From Cryptomeria japonica (lineage: Eukaryota; Streptophyta; Pinopsida; Cupressales; Cupressaceae): 64,000 nt of DNA. The stretch spans positions 691,306,083 through 691,370,082 of the forward strand of contig NC_081412.1 in assembly GCF_030272615.1 (NCBI RefSeq), read 5' to 3'. Shown piece after piece: positions 45,701-57,479 of this stretch (its first letter is position 1; the number at the start of each line of letters is the position of its first letter). The notes beneath the pieces are model-generated. The model was not told where the DNA came from and did not search any database. It saw nothing but the letters and a program-made list of their open reading frames with translations. Made by a program: the position numbers and the translations under genes.

Positions 45701-47145
45701 ATTTGAGGAATTGAAGACCTTGTATGATGATGACCTAGATTTTGCAGAACCTTGGAGAGCATGTAGAGAATTAGTTACGGTAGATAGAAGCAAGTGGTTG
45801 GATTAATTCATTCAGGATGGGATGTTATTTAGAGGAGTTCAGTTGTGCATACCTAAGAGTTCTATGAGGGAGAATCTGATAAAGGAGAAACATAGTGGAG
45901 GATTAGCCAGACATTTTGGTATTGACAAAATTGTAGCATTGGTAAGTGAGCATTACTTTTGGCCCCAGATTCATAAGGATGTTAGGAAATATGTGCAAAG
46001 TTGTAGAGTTTGTCAAGTTGCAAAGGGTAGTAGTCAGAATGTGGGATTGTATAAACCTTTAGCAGTACCAGTAAGACCTTGGGAGGATATAAGCATGGAT
46101 TTCATACTTGGATTACCTAAAAAACTGAGAGGGAATGATTCTATATTTGTGGTAGTGGATAGATTCTCGAAGATGGCTCGTTTCATACCTTGTAAGAAGA
46201 CATCAAATGCATTACATGTAGAAGACCTATTTTTCAAGGAAGTAGTGAGATTGCATGGATTACCTAAGACCATAGTTTCAGATAGAGACACTAAGTTTGT
46301 TGCCTATTTTTGGAGAACACTTTGGAAGAAGATGAAAACATATTTGAAGCTCAGTTCTACTTTTCATCCATAGACTGATGGATAGACATAAGTAGTTAAC
46401 CAGAGCTTGGGAAATTTGTTGAGATGTTTAGTTGGAGATAAAACTGGAAGTTGGGATTTTATTCTTGCACAAGAAGAGTTTGCCTACAATAATTTTGTTA
46501 ACATGAGTACCAGTAGAATACCTTTTGAGATTGTTACCGGAGCACATCCTAGAGGTATATCAAAATTAAGAGATATTAGCAGTGAAGACTATTGAAGTTC
46601 AGAAGTAGAAGAATTTGTAGATCACATGAAGGACTTACATATTCAAGTTAAGCAACATTTGGAGGAGATGAATAGAAAGTAAGGAGAAGGAAGATGAGAA
46701 GAGGAGACATAAGAAATTTGAAGTTGGTGATAAAGTGATGGTGTATCCAAGAAAAGAAGGATTCTTGGTTGGAACTTATAACAAATTGCAGATGAGAAAG
46801 TTTGGACCTTGCAGGATTTTGAGAAAGTTCAGTTCTGGGAATGCATATGAAGTGGAGTTACCAGATAATCTGAGTATTTCACTTGTGTTTACAATTGTAG
46901 ATCTTCATCAATATCATGAACCCGAATTCAGTGAGAACAATATTGCAGAATTGGAGAAATAGTTTCTCCATAAGGAACTAGATCAGATTGAAGACATTTT
47001 GGATAGTAGGATTGGGCGTAGTACATGAAGTCGTCAGTATAAGGAGTATCTTATGAAGTGGAAGGACAAACCAGTTGAAGATTCATCTTAGATTTCTTAG
47101 GAAAAGGTAGACCACCTTGGTTTTCCTCTTTCCCTAGAAAAGTGA
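42735..47145 (+). pseudogene. G2 gag-pol polyprotein (broken chromovirus)
   Basis: It starts at ATG 42735 (MNGGAHGNVDLAVME). Gag ends in an RG-rich stretch (KRGRGGRFFGGRF) and a damaged zinc knuckle, FYKCGGEGHCAFEC. The protease DSGSSNNLVS is near 43924-43953. RT has TKIDLKSGYHQIGI, PFGLTN and YLDD near 44880-44891. RNase H has DCDASGTTIAVVLSQEG and TDHQALKYLNSQ. The integrase keeps both Asp (SMDFILGLP, SDRDTKF), but the region of the catalytic Glu reads HP*TDG*T*VVNQ, with stops replacing Gln, Gln and Glu. A frameshift lies between 46600 and 46735, and a chromodomain-like tail (YKEYLMKWKDKPVEDSS) follows. About fifteen further stops, mostly TAG, are in frame. Confidence 0.9.
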
Positions 47146-47178
47146 GAGACTCACATTTTTTCAACAACCTCGGATGTC

Positions 47179-47954
47179 TGATGCAAGAGCATCCCTGGTT
47201 CATAGCAATCTTGCATCAACCAAAAAAAATATTTCCTTTTTGTTTGCAGTTTCAACATTTCTTTATGTGTGTCCCAGATTTGACTCACCAGAACCTATGG
47301 AGTTGGATTTTACTTGAAGACTTGATCATCTTCCTTATTCCCAAACCGTGGAGCATTTGGATAATTTTCTGACAAGTTATCACCACCAGTTTCTGAGATA
47401 GTTTTCTGTTACCAGTTGCCTGTACCTATTTGCATTGGTGGTCTAGTGGATCCCCTTCTGTAGCTTGTAGAGCCCTGAGTGTTGATTCTGATGTTCCTTA
47501 GTGTGTGGAAAACCTTTTCCCATGATCTACTCTTCATCATTTGGATTTTTCAGAGGAATTTATTTAGCGGAGGCCGACCTTGTTGGTTTTACACGTTAGG
47601 TCTTGTTCTTCAGGTTTTGATTCCTTTTTGGGCCGATCGGATCCCATTGGATCATATAAGTCATTGCAATATAGAATTAGAATGTAATCAAGAAGTTAGA
47701 CTGATCATAGAAGATAGATCTTAAGATTTGAGGTCCCGGTTGTGACCTGTTCTATATTTTGAGCATGTTTTAGCAGGCCTGTGAGCCGGTTTCTGTAACT
47801 CGGTTGTTATCGGTTGGTTGTCATTAGTTTTCATGATATAATTCAATATATTATGCATTGCCTCCATCATGTCCCTATGTTTCCATTGTGTTTTCTCTTG
47901 CTGACCAGTCTGGACTGATCTCTTTGAGGTCCCTCCTAGCCGGTGATTGCTTCA
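47179..47954 (+). repeat. 3' LTR of G2
   Basis: It begins TGATGCAAGAGCATCCC and ends GATTGCTTCA before CTTAG. The upstream purine tract is weak (GAAAAGTGAGAGA at 47137-47149). Confidence 0.9.
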
Positions 47955-47959
47955 CTTAG

Positions 47960-48951
47960 GGAAGACAAATTGAAAACAAGGCTAAAATTGGCAACCATGT
48001 GATAGACATGGATCACCAATTGGATAAGTTGCTGAGATGATTCACTCAATAGGTTCCCTAGAGAGGATAGGATAAAATTGATAAGAAGGTCTAGGATAAG
48101 CCATCTAATTGATAAAATTTAGTGAGTTCTCTAGCAAGATAGGTTGCAAAGCTGAGTATAAGATAAGTCATCGAATTGATAAAATACGATGAGTGCTCTA
48201 GCAAGATAGGATCAAGTGCAATGTGACATGGACATAACTTACAAATGATGACCAAGTGGCAATAAAGGATAGGTAAAGGACATCTAGCGGTGGGATTATG
48301 GGTCCACCACTAGGGGCCACAGGTGGGGGAAGATGAAATGATCTAGGGGCTGGGCCTTCAAGCGCTCAGATTATATATATATATATATATACACATGAGA
48401 TGACCTATCCATTGTGGCGATTATATGCATGTGTTCTTATGTGATGTTTCTATATGCTTCATGATTATGTAATTTGTTGTGATGATTCTATATGATGATG
48501 TAGTGTATGTATGATGCTTATGGTATGGATGCATGTTTACGATGATCTATGATTACTTATATGATGCAATGAAATATATACATGATATGATGCATTATTT
48601 TTATGTTGTTCTTATACTTATGTTATATATGAAGATGAAAATGAATGGATGGTATGCAAATGCTTATATAAAGTACTAATAAGTGGTGTGTGCAAGATGT
48701 GATGCTATTATTATTTCTATATGCATATGATGGAATTTACTAACATGTGATGATGCAGATGAACACTACATGAGATGCAGATATTTTTGGCATGTCATTA
48801 TTACTTAGTCATGTGATAGCAAGCTACATGGACTCAAGAAGGGACAATGGAGGACAAATGGAAAAAAGGGGGACGAAAGGTAGAAGATATGGAGTTGAAA
48901 AGAGCTTCTTGTGCTTTATCATCATTGAGATTTATTATGGAAAATAGGTTA
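47960..48951. other. Internal region of J, second part
   Basis: About 1 kb with no ORF. Direct repeats occur of CACCAATTGGATAA-type and GATAGGAT-type units (48010-48210), which also match the flank left of G2. An (AT)n run lies near 48368-48391, and ATGATG-rich sequence fills 48400-48780. F interrupts it at 48952. Confidence 0.4.
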
Positions 48952-50278
48952 TGTAGACACCTAAAAATGGTCAACGCTTGCAGAGTCATACTTTAACATT
49001 TGCGCATTGCCACATTTTAGGTTTTTGTGTCACATTAACATTTCTCCTATGTCACGCACTTGGTCTTTATCATTTGCGAGCATCGAGTCATTCTTCTACA
49101 TTCTTCATTTGTCTCACTTTCGAATTTGGTCTTGTCGATAACAATCTTTAATCATGATTTTGGTCGATCTTGTCAATCTCTTATCAACTTGTCAATCTCG
49201 TCATTTTATGATTGATTTGACATCAATCGTCATCCTTTTCAATCATGTCAATTTGAATCAATTAGTCATTGTTCCTTGTCAATTGGTGCATTTATCAATC
49301 AAATCATTTATCAATCCAAAATCATGATCGAATCGATATCAATTATCCTTTGTCAAGACCTAATTGTCATCTTTGCATTGCTAATTCATCTTCTAGGGTT
49401 TCATGATTTAATCATCTAACCTTGTTTGTCATTTCTCCCTTTAGGATTAATAAATTATTTATTTATCCTAAGTCTTCTTGTTGCAATTAAATGTTCATTT
49501 AATTGGCTAATTATTCCTCTTTGTGAATTAATTAATAAATGATAAATTATTAATTAATTTACCTAATTTCTAATTTCCATCAATTTCTTTTTCCTAAATT
49601 CCTCATTTCTAATTTCTTAATTTTCTAATTCCTAATTTCAATTTCCTCCTATTTCTCTCCTAAATTCATGGAAATGACATAGAAATTTGTCATTAATTGT
49701 CATAAATCTTTGCATAGAAATTTGTCATAAATTGTCATAAATCTTTGCATAGAAAATTGTCATAAATCCTTGCATAGCAATTTGTCATAATCTTGTCATA
49801 AATTATCAATCAATCAATTTTGCATAGAAAGTGCATAATTTGTCATAAATTGTCATAATTTGTCATATTGATTTGCAATTTCCATTTGAATCATTATCAT
49901 GCTAATCTTGTCATCTCTCCAATTCTTCTATAAATTGGATGAATTTCTTCAATCAAAGCCCTTAATCCCTAATCCTTAATCAGACTATCGAATTTACGCT
50001 TCTAGTACTCTTGATCAAAAATCCCGTCTACTTGCTTTCAATTGTGTGTGCACTTGTAGGTGAGATCCACAACTATTTGGAGAGGAAAGAAGAACAATGG
50101 AGCCACATGAAGGAGTATTCAAATCTTGCCTATGGTTTGCATAATCTTTGCTTTTGAATGCTTTTGTTTCATGTCTCTATTGAGTGTTGTTTAGGATAGA
50201 TCATTGCAATGAATGCTTTTGTGATTGAGTTATTATGTTTATCTTGTTTTGTGATGATTCCCTATTTCCTATGCTACA
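48952..50278 (+). repeat. 5' LTR of F
   Basis: It starts TGTAGACACCTAAAAATGG and ends CCTATGCTACA. It contains tandem-like units of about 35 bp built on TTTGTCATAAATTGTCATAA (49683-49880) and a TATA-like CTATAAATTGG near 49928-49938. Confidence 0.9.
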
Positions 50279-50283
50279 TTAAT

Positions 50284-50301
50284 TGGTGAACCCGACGTGA
50301 A
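50284..50301 (+). other. Primer-binding site of F
   Basis: TGGTGAACCCGACGTGAA, five bases after the LTR, the same sequence as in X. tRNA not assigned. Confidence 0.75.
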
Positions 50302-52502
50302 CATGCTTGGATCTAATATTTTTTTGAATGTTTTGTAAGTTGCAGATTTTTTTGTGGAGAAATTGCAGATTTTTCTTCTAAAAAAAAAACAGTCATAATC
50401 AATTGATCACGTAAAACATTTCGTACAGAATTAAAATAAACCATTTCTGGGTATATTAGATCACGTTTTTACCTTTCCATATCATTTTATGGTTTGTGAT
50501 TTGGATAAATATTGAGGAAGTTATGACAATTTTAATTATGCTGCTCTAAATGGTCAAAATTTTCAAAAATACAAAATCATGCAACCTTCATCTAGATTAA
50601 TTTAGCTTGGCAAATTAATCATGCATTCATGCAAATTTTATATAGATTAATCTAGGGTGGTAAATTTGATAAATTTCACATAGATTAATCTAAGAGGACA
50701 AAGAATCACAACTTTTATGGATTAATTTTGATGGTGATTCATTTCTCTTGATTCTCTAACATTGTTGGTAGTTTTGTGGCAACATGCTTGACAAAGAATT
50801 ATTTCACAAACTACTAATGAATTTTATGCAGGTTCAATAGTCAAAGATCAAACATATCAAACTTCTAACTTGGTGGTTTTGTAGGTTGCCTTGGATTACA
50901 ACTAAACTTTGTGTTTGCAATTAATTTTTAGGCACCTAGTGATTTCTAAATAGGTTGGAATGAACATGTTTTTGCTTTGATTGTTGAGTTTGACATTGGA
51001 GTAAGAGAGTATGCTCTCATCCTTCTTAGGGTGATCAGAAATCCAGATCTTCGATACCATGCTCATGTCTTTGATTGTGTGTCACCTTTAGAGGGCCTAC
51101 CTTCCCGACCATTTGCTTTTGCAAGCAAGTGATAATCGTGAGAAGGGAACGACCCAAAGTGAGTACGGCTAGAATACCTTGGCATTCTAACTCACTATAA
51201 ACAAATACCTGATGAGAGAAAGCTTTGAAGGAAGGGTTACGTGGGAATTGCAGTTACTTGGGAAGTGATGACCCTTGAACTCTTTCTCATATCAACATCT
51301 AAGTAGGGCCTCTTGGTCTAAATCGTGCTTGCGCGACTACATTTGTTTGGTATCTTGATGGGCTTAATGTCTCAATGACGCTTGCGTGACATCAAGGAGT
51401 AACACTTAATAAAAATCCTTACTAAACACCTTGTTTTAGAGGCCAAAATGCTTCTAGTTTCTTGAGAAGGACAAGTTTGGATACTTGGAAGAGATACTAA
51501 GTTCGCCATGGGGAGATTTCCATGGGGACTGATGCTTGGCTGCCCTGAGAAGTGAGTGCCGTGGAGGGGAGCCCGTGGGGTCAAGCATCTATGTATTCTC
51601 CTTGAATCCCATAATGAGTCTACCTCTCAAGTACCTAATGTCTTTGCCTACCATAAGAAATGTGGAAATGAGCATGATTGTCTTGAGTCTAAGTTGCAAT
51701 ATCTTGTATTCTTTGTTTGTCAAAAGTTGAATTGTATCTCATTTCAAAAAGCAAGACAAATTGATTCAAAACATAAGATTAAACACAAGAGGAATTCATC
51801 CAACAAAGGTCCAACAAATCTTCAAAACTCATCTTCAAACATGGTTGTCAAATATTGTTCAAAATCTTGTCTCAGCAAGCATGTCACTTACATTTAGGTT
51901 CATCCTAGGTTGCATTTTTCAAAGTTCATTGTCAAGTAACAAGGTTAGGTTTCACCTAAGTCATACTCTTTTCAATAAAAGTCATCCATTTGCATATGTC
52001 CTCTTGCATTAAAGTCATACCATTGTCATACATTGCTTACCCTAGGTCTCTTCATTAAGCTTAGGTCATTATCATATCATATTAGGGTCATTTGCATAGT
52101 AATTGTCCCTTTGCATATAGTGCCAAAACTAGGTTTTGTCATACTTGGGTAATCCAAATCTTTGATGCAACCCTAAGTCATTGTTAGGAGATCTAGACCT
52201 TATCTAATCTTTTGTCCTTTTGTCATCAATATCATTTGGTCAAACCTAGCTTAGTATCCAAGCATATAGGGGAGACTTTGTCATTTGTCCTTTTGTCACC
52301 TAAGTCCTTTTGTCCTTTGAGGTCTAGATATCATTCCAATTTCCTAAGGGTCCCTCTCTTATATTTGCATTTCAAAAGTTTGTCAAAATCTTCAAAAACA
52401 ACCAAAAACATAGATTGCATTCTCATTCATTTAGTTCGCATTTAGTTGCATATCATACATTATCCTTGAAAAATTCCAAAAATATTGCATTTGCATAGTG
52501 AC
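50302..52502 (+). other. Leader of F
   Basis: A 2.2-kb leader without a convincing ORF. It has TAGATTAATCTA palindromes near 50643 and 50681. A less AT-rich stretch at 51090-51600 contains short repeats (CTTGCGCGAC / CTTGCGTGAC, CCATGGGGA / CCATGGGGA) suggestive of RNA structure. TTTGTC/GTCAT-rich sequence follows to 52350. Confidence 0.5.
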
Positions 52503-55400
52503 ATGTCTATTGAAACAAGGTTCCAAGCACCAATGATGCAACAAAGTTTGACATATCAACCGACAATGCAATCGAATTTTAATCCAAGGCAATCACAATT
52601 ATATCCAACCCAACAACAAAGCGACATTGATCAAATTTTTTATGATGAAACAAGTCTCCAAATACAAAAACTAGAGGAGAAACTAGCTCAAGAAGAGGAG
52701 ATATTGGAACAAAGAGTGAAAAACATTGAGAAGAATAGATCACAAGTGTCCAAAATGTTTCAAAAATTTCCAGGTCGAAATCCAAATATTGAACCAATTG
52801 ATGTAAAATCTCTTCTTGAACGATCAGACATACCAGCTCTCCTCTCCCAAATAGAGATGATGAAACATTTTCAAGAAAAGAGACAACATCAATTTCGACA
52901 TTATGTGCCTCCACAACAAGAACAAGAAGGTGTTTACTATCAATCAGATTTTCAACCATCACAACCAATTGTTCCATAGTTCGAACATTTACAACCAACA
53001 CAACCAATGGTCCAACATTTACAACCAACACAACCAATGGTCCAATTTCAACAATATGTCCAACCAACAATACAATGTCAACAAATAGTTCAACCAATGG
53101 TGGAATATCAATGTCAACAACCACAGCCAAACATTCAAAAACAAAGGTTGCAGCAAACACCAACCCAAGTTTTAAACATGTCAGAACAATTGAAACAAGT
53201 CCAATATCAAAACATGACATCAAACCAACTCCTTTCCAAACAAGTTCAAATTCCAAATACAACCATGTCAAAACCTCGAAAGAAATGTGGCTTTATTGCA
53301 ATGCTCTTAAGGAAATTACCAAGTGATTTTATTGAGGAAGATCAAAATAATACACTTATGTCTAGCAATGCCTCATCCCCCCACAAGAAAATTGACTCTC
53401 CAGTGGAATCTATCCCTACACCTCTAGAAGTTTCACAAGAACCTTCCATATTGTCCTCCTCAAACAATATACCCAAGGATGCAATTATCCAAGAGCTATC
53501 CATAATTGATTGCCACGATAATCCAATTCATGATGCACATCCTTGTCATGTTTCAGAAATACAAGACCCAATGCCACCATGCACTTTATTGTCATTACCT
53601 ATTTTAGAGGACCCCATTCAAAGTCCATCTTCCTCATGTTCAAGCATTGATTCCTTGCCAGAATCCATCACAAATGTTCAAAGTGCATTTCCTTCATGCC
53701 AAAACATTGATTCCTTGTTAGAATCCTCCATGCATATCCGAAGTCCAACCCCATGTCAAGAGGAAAAATTAGAGCATGAATAAATGAGTCCTAAAGAAAA
53801 TCAAGATCAAGATCCTGAAACCTTATCATCCCATCCAATTGTTGACCAGGACCCCATGTTTCCAGACACTCATGACGATTCCCCTATTCTTGTCCATCCT
53901 ATCCAAAGTCCTATTGACACTCCCTTCCCCGGGCAAGGTCAAGATATCCCAATTCATCCAATCCCAAATGATCCCCTTCCATTTCACGAAAAAAATGTCC
54001 TTTCAAATCCCATTGACACTCCGTTCCCCGAGCAAGATCAAGATATCCCTTCCATCCTTTCCGATGATCCCATTAAAAGTCAAGAGCAAAGTACCTTTAA
54101 AGAGGAATCCAATGATCTTCCTCCTTGTCAAGATCAAAGTATCCTTCCAAATTCATGTCCAACACAAGACCCTATCATTCCTTCAGATCCTCCACAAGAT
54201 CCACTTGTTCCTCCATCTCCTCGTCCTAATCCTCCATATACACTCCAAGATTGCATTTCTTTTGATGATCCCATTATTTCTCCCATTCCATCTCTTGAAG
54301 AGCCTGTCATTGAACCATGTCCACTACACAATCCTAGTCCCTCTCATGATCCTGATACCCCTCATGATTCTAACGTGTCAGTGCAAGATGTTCATGAACC
54401 CCTTACATGCATAATGGGTTCTTCCACTTTGGTGCAATCCGATCCACTTCAAGATCTCATTATTTCTCTCATATCATATCCACCTCATAATGGACTTGCG
54501 TCTTCTTCCCAAAGAAAAGAGTATCCTACAAGTCAAGATATTCATAAAGGCAAAGGAGTAGACCTTCATGAGAAAGAACCCCTTCATATCAAAGAATATA
54601 CTAATGGTCATGGCTATAGAGCTCACACTCAAGGCGTTGGTATCCCTTCAAAGTCAAAATCCAAATGTCCACCTTCCCCATCATCGCTTCCATCCATTCT
54701 AGGTCCCTATATCCCTCCATCTTCTATGCAACATCAGCAAAGGCACACATCTTGGAGAACCTTCCATCCATCCCATAGGCCTCCATATCATTCCCATCCA
54801 CACCGACATTCATTCCCTCTTCCAAGCAATTTGGATGCCAAGTATAAAAGTCATAAGTCTAGAAATCCACATGTATTCAAGGATCAACATGTCCAATATA
54901 ATCGACATGTCAAAACAAAGAGCAATATGATCTATAAAGAAAAAAACATATCCAAAAGGCCACAAAGGCCCACTGAGCAAAATAAAGCAAAGTCAAAATC
55001 TATATGGGTTCCTAAATCCCTTGTGCAAGCAATGCACTCCAAGGAACCACAAAAGCATGAAAAATCAAAAACCATGTGGATCCCTAAGCAGCTCCTTGAA
55101 GCACAAAAGCCTAAAGAAACATCAAAATTGGCATCTACAATTGCTATTCCTCCATCACCTCCTTCTTCAATTTTGGGCCCTTATGTTGCAAAATCCATAG
55201 CCTTTCCTTCGTCAAAATCTCAATATCCAAAATATCCAAAATACGTCTTTCCTCCATCAGTCCATCGCCCCTCAAGGTGTGTGCCAATGTTGATCTTGCC
55301 TTCATTTCCATCCACTGAAGTCCAATTTTTCCCATACCCTATCCATTATCCAATGCATATTTTCCATCCTTCGATCCCTTTGATCCCATCCTTTGCATAA
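52503..55400 (+). pseudogene. F ORF: Gln/Pro/Ser-rich protein with coiled coil (broken)
   Basis: One reading frame starts at ATG 52503 (MSIETRFQAPMMQQ), with in-frame TAG at 52977 and TAA at 53781, and stops at 55400; the total is about 965 codons. The first 160 residues include a coiled coil (LQIQKLEEKLAQEEEILEQR) and a helical block (LLERSDIPALLSQIEMMKHF). A Gln-rich stretch with a 30-bp tandem repeat follows (52984-53043), then long Pro/Asp/Ser/His-rich low-complexity sequence (GQGQDIPIHPIPNDPLP). It resembles the N-terminal, pre-protease part of Tat-type polyproteins such as X. No enzyme motif is visible, and the function is unknown. Confidence 0.65.
52984..53043 (+). repeat. 30-bp tandem repeat in the F ORF
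   Basis: Two copies of a unit with the core ACATTTACAACCAACACAAC, phase-preserving, encoding LQPTQPMVQ repeats. Confidence 0.85.
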
Positions 55401-57464
55401 ATCCTTGCCTTAGTTTCATCTTATTTTCCATGTCCTTATCCTACCAACGTCTTTGAGCATGCTTTTAAAGGTCATGGTTCATTTTTTTTTTTTCAAGGCA
55501 ACTATCCAAACAAAAAGACGCTTGAGTCCTTCTTCCATCCCCTATCATGTGTCCATCTTTTTATTGAAAAATCCAAAAAAAAAAAAAATTTGAAAAGAAA
55601 AAAAGAAAAAAAAAAGTGAAAAAGAAAAAGAAAAAGAAAAAAAAAAGTAAAGAAAAATAATTCGTCCACTGGTGAAAACCTGGCAAACAGGCACCTTGGG
55701 CAAGTACCGTGATGAAAACCTGGCAAATAGGCATCATGCGTAATTTATGAACTTCTTGCACACCACACTTGGGGGCAGGTTTTTATCATATCATATCCTT
55801 TTGTCCTTCATTGTTTCATTATCCTATCATACCCCTGTCATTACCCTTCCTTGTCCTATCATCCCTCATGTCCAGTTTCCCTTTCCACCTTTGATCTTGA
55901 CAAGGCTGAGGATCATCATGAGCATCATGTATCTTGTTTGCAGCTTTTAGTCCATCATAGCTTTTGGTCTTTATCCATTTGCTTATTATAACCTTTCATC
56001 CATATTCCCTAGCTTATTGCAACTTTCTGCCACTATCCCGTATCCTATCCCGACCTTCAGTCCATGTCCCTTATCCATTCTTGGTCTTGCTTATCCTATC
56101 CATATCTTATCACTATCCATACACTTTTTTTCTGTTCCTTGATCTTGATCTAACATAAGGATGCAAAATTTAAACATGGTTTCAAAAACCTCTTGACATG
56201 TCCCTCATGCCATGTCACTGCTTTACATTGTCATATCCAGTCTCTTGTCCCATCACGCAATAGCCCTTGAAAATTGCATCCGTATTGTCTCCATAATAAA
56301 AGGCCTTTTTCTTCCTCCTATCCACCATCATTTCAGCAAGCCTATTTATTCACCTGTCATATTCCTTGCCTTGCTAGACACTGGGGGCAAAATCTTAAAA
56401 ATCAAATAATGTCAGGAAAAAATTTAAAAAATTAAAAATGTCCTAAAAAAATCTCTAAAAATCAAATAATGTCCTGAAATAAATTCAAAAAAATTGAAAA
56501 ATGTCCTCAAAAAATCTCAAAAACATTTAAAAATGTCCTAAAATAAATCCCTAAAAAAGTCATATAAAGTCCTGAAAAAAATGCACACAAAAACATTAAA
56601 ATCCAAAAAAAACAAAAAAACAAGCATTTTGTCAATAAAGGATCTCTTTTTGTGTATAAGACAGATCACTGAGCATCCCTCCAACGACTCGCAATCCAAC
56701 ACTGTGCTTTAATGAAATCATGCGTTAACAAATGAACTTTTCACTCAAACCAAACATTCAAACTGATCAACATTGTCATATCAATCAACCTCAAAATCAT
56801 TTGTCCTTGTCTCTACTATCATGGGTCTTATACAGGCTGTGGTATACTCGAAACCAGACTGTGTCCTATCTTAGACGGGGTACCACATGTCCTGAAACCA
56901 GACAGCATGATCGTCCTATCAGCACGTTCAACTTTTGACAATGAAGATCAAGGTGTTTGTTTGATTTGTTGGAATTTGTGCATCTTATCTTTCTATTGAT
57001 ATATCTTCGATCATGTTTCTATGTTGCTCGATGATGTCACTGAGTGATTTAGAGTGATCGGGATGGTTCATGGTCCTTTTCTTTTGATTGTGATTGTTGT
57101 TTGTCTGTGATGTGTTTATCTTTTGCAAAAAGGGTTGCATTTCAGCTCTGGCCTTCAATTCCATGATGCTACGCATCCATTTTGCTACATTAAAATAAAG
57201 GTTCTCACCTACAAAGTGCATTACTGAAAGCAAGTTTTTCTTCATCTCTACCTGTCCTCTGTCTAATTTCTGCTTACTAACATTTCTTCCGTCAGTCTTG
57301 GCAGTCCATTTGATCCTATCATGTTCTATCATTTTTATCGATCAATTGGCCTCTTTTCTGCATGTTTCCGGCCAATTCCTCGAGGGGGCATGCATATGTC
57401 ATTATTATCGTCTGGGGCATTTTCATCATCGTTCTTTGAAACAACGCTTAAAATCGCATTGTCT
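55401..57464 (+). other. 3' region of F
   Basis: No supportable ORF. A poly-A/GAAAAA stretch lies at 55567-55660. A doubled motif GAAAACCTGGCAAA is at 55674-55687 and 55714-55727. Two internal purine tracts, CTTGGGGGCAGG (55767-55778) and CACTGGGGGCAAAA (56379-56392), sit far from the LTR. An AT-rich array of AAATGTCCT(A/G)AAA-type units spans 56393-56590. Confidence 0.55.
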
Positions 57465-57479
57465 CAAAGAGGGGCAAAA
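57465..57479 (+). other. Polypurine tract of F
   Basis: CAAAGAGGGGCAAAA abuts the 3' LTR. The reverse complement of a close relative lies beside the J LTR at 41539-41553. Confidence 0.8.

Larger units (their letters stand above)
41864..47954 (+). mobile_element. Ty3-gypsy chromovirus G2
   Basis: G2 has LTRs at 41864-42607 and 47179-47954, target duplications CTTAG, a primer-binding site at 42610-42621 and a single gag-pol frame (42735-46600) with a late frameshift. It differs from G1 in its LTRs and in internal sequence, so it is a separate family. It is inserted in J. Confidence 0.92.

Noticed and set aside
48368-48391. (AT)n run as a functional element
   Set aside because: An ordinary microsatellite; nothing links it to a function.
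49680-49880. Possible CRISPR-like array of TTTGTCATAA repeats
   Set aside because: Units are irregular and AT-rich, lie within an LTR and recur identically in the partner LTR; the sequence is plant nuclear DNA.
52579-53271. Long minus-strand ORF rich in Val/Leu opposite the F ORF
   Set aside because: It is an antisense shadow of the Gln/Asn-rich F coding region (CAA-rich codons read as TTG on the other strand).
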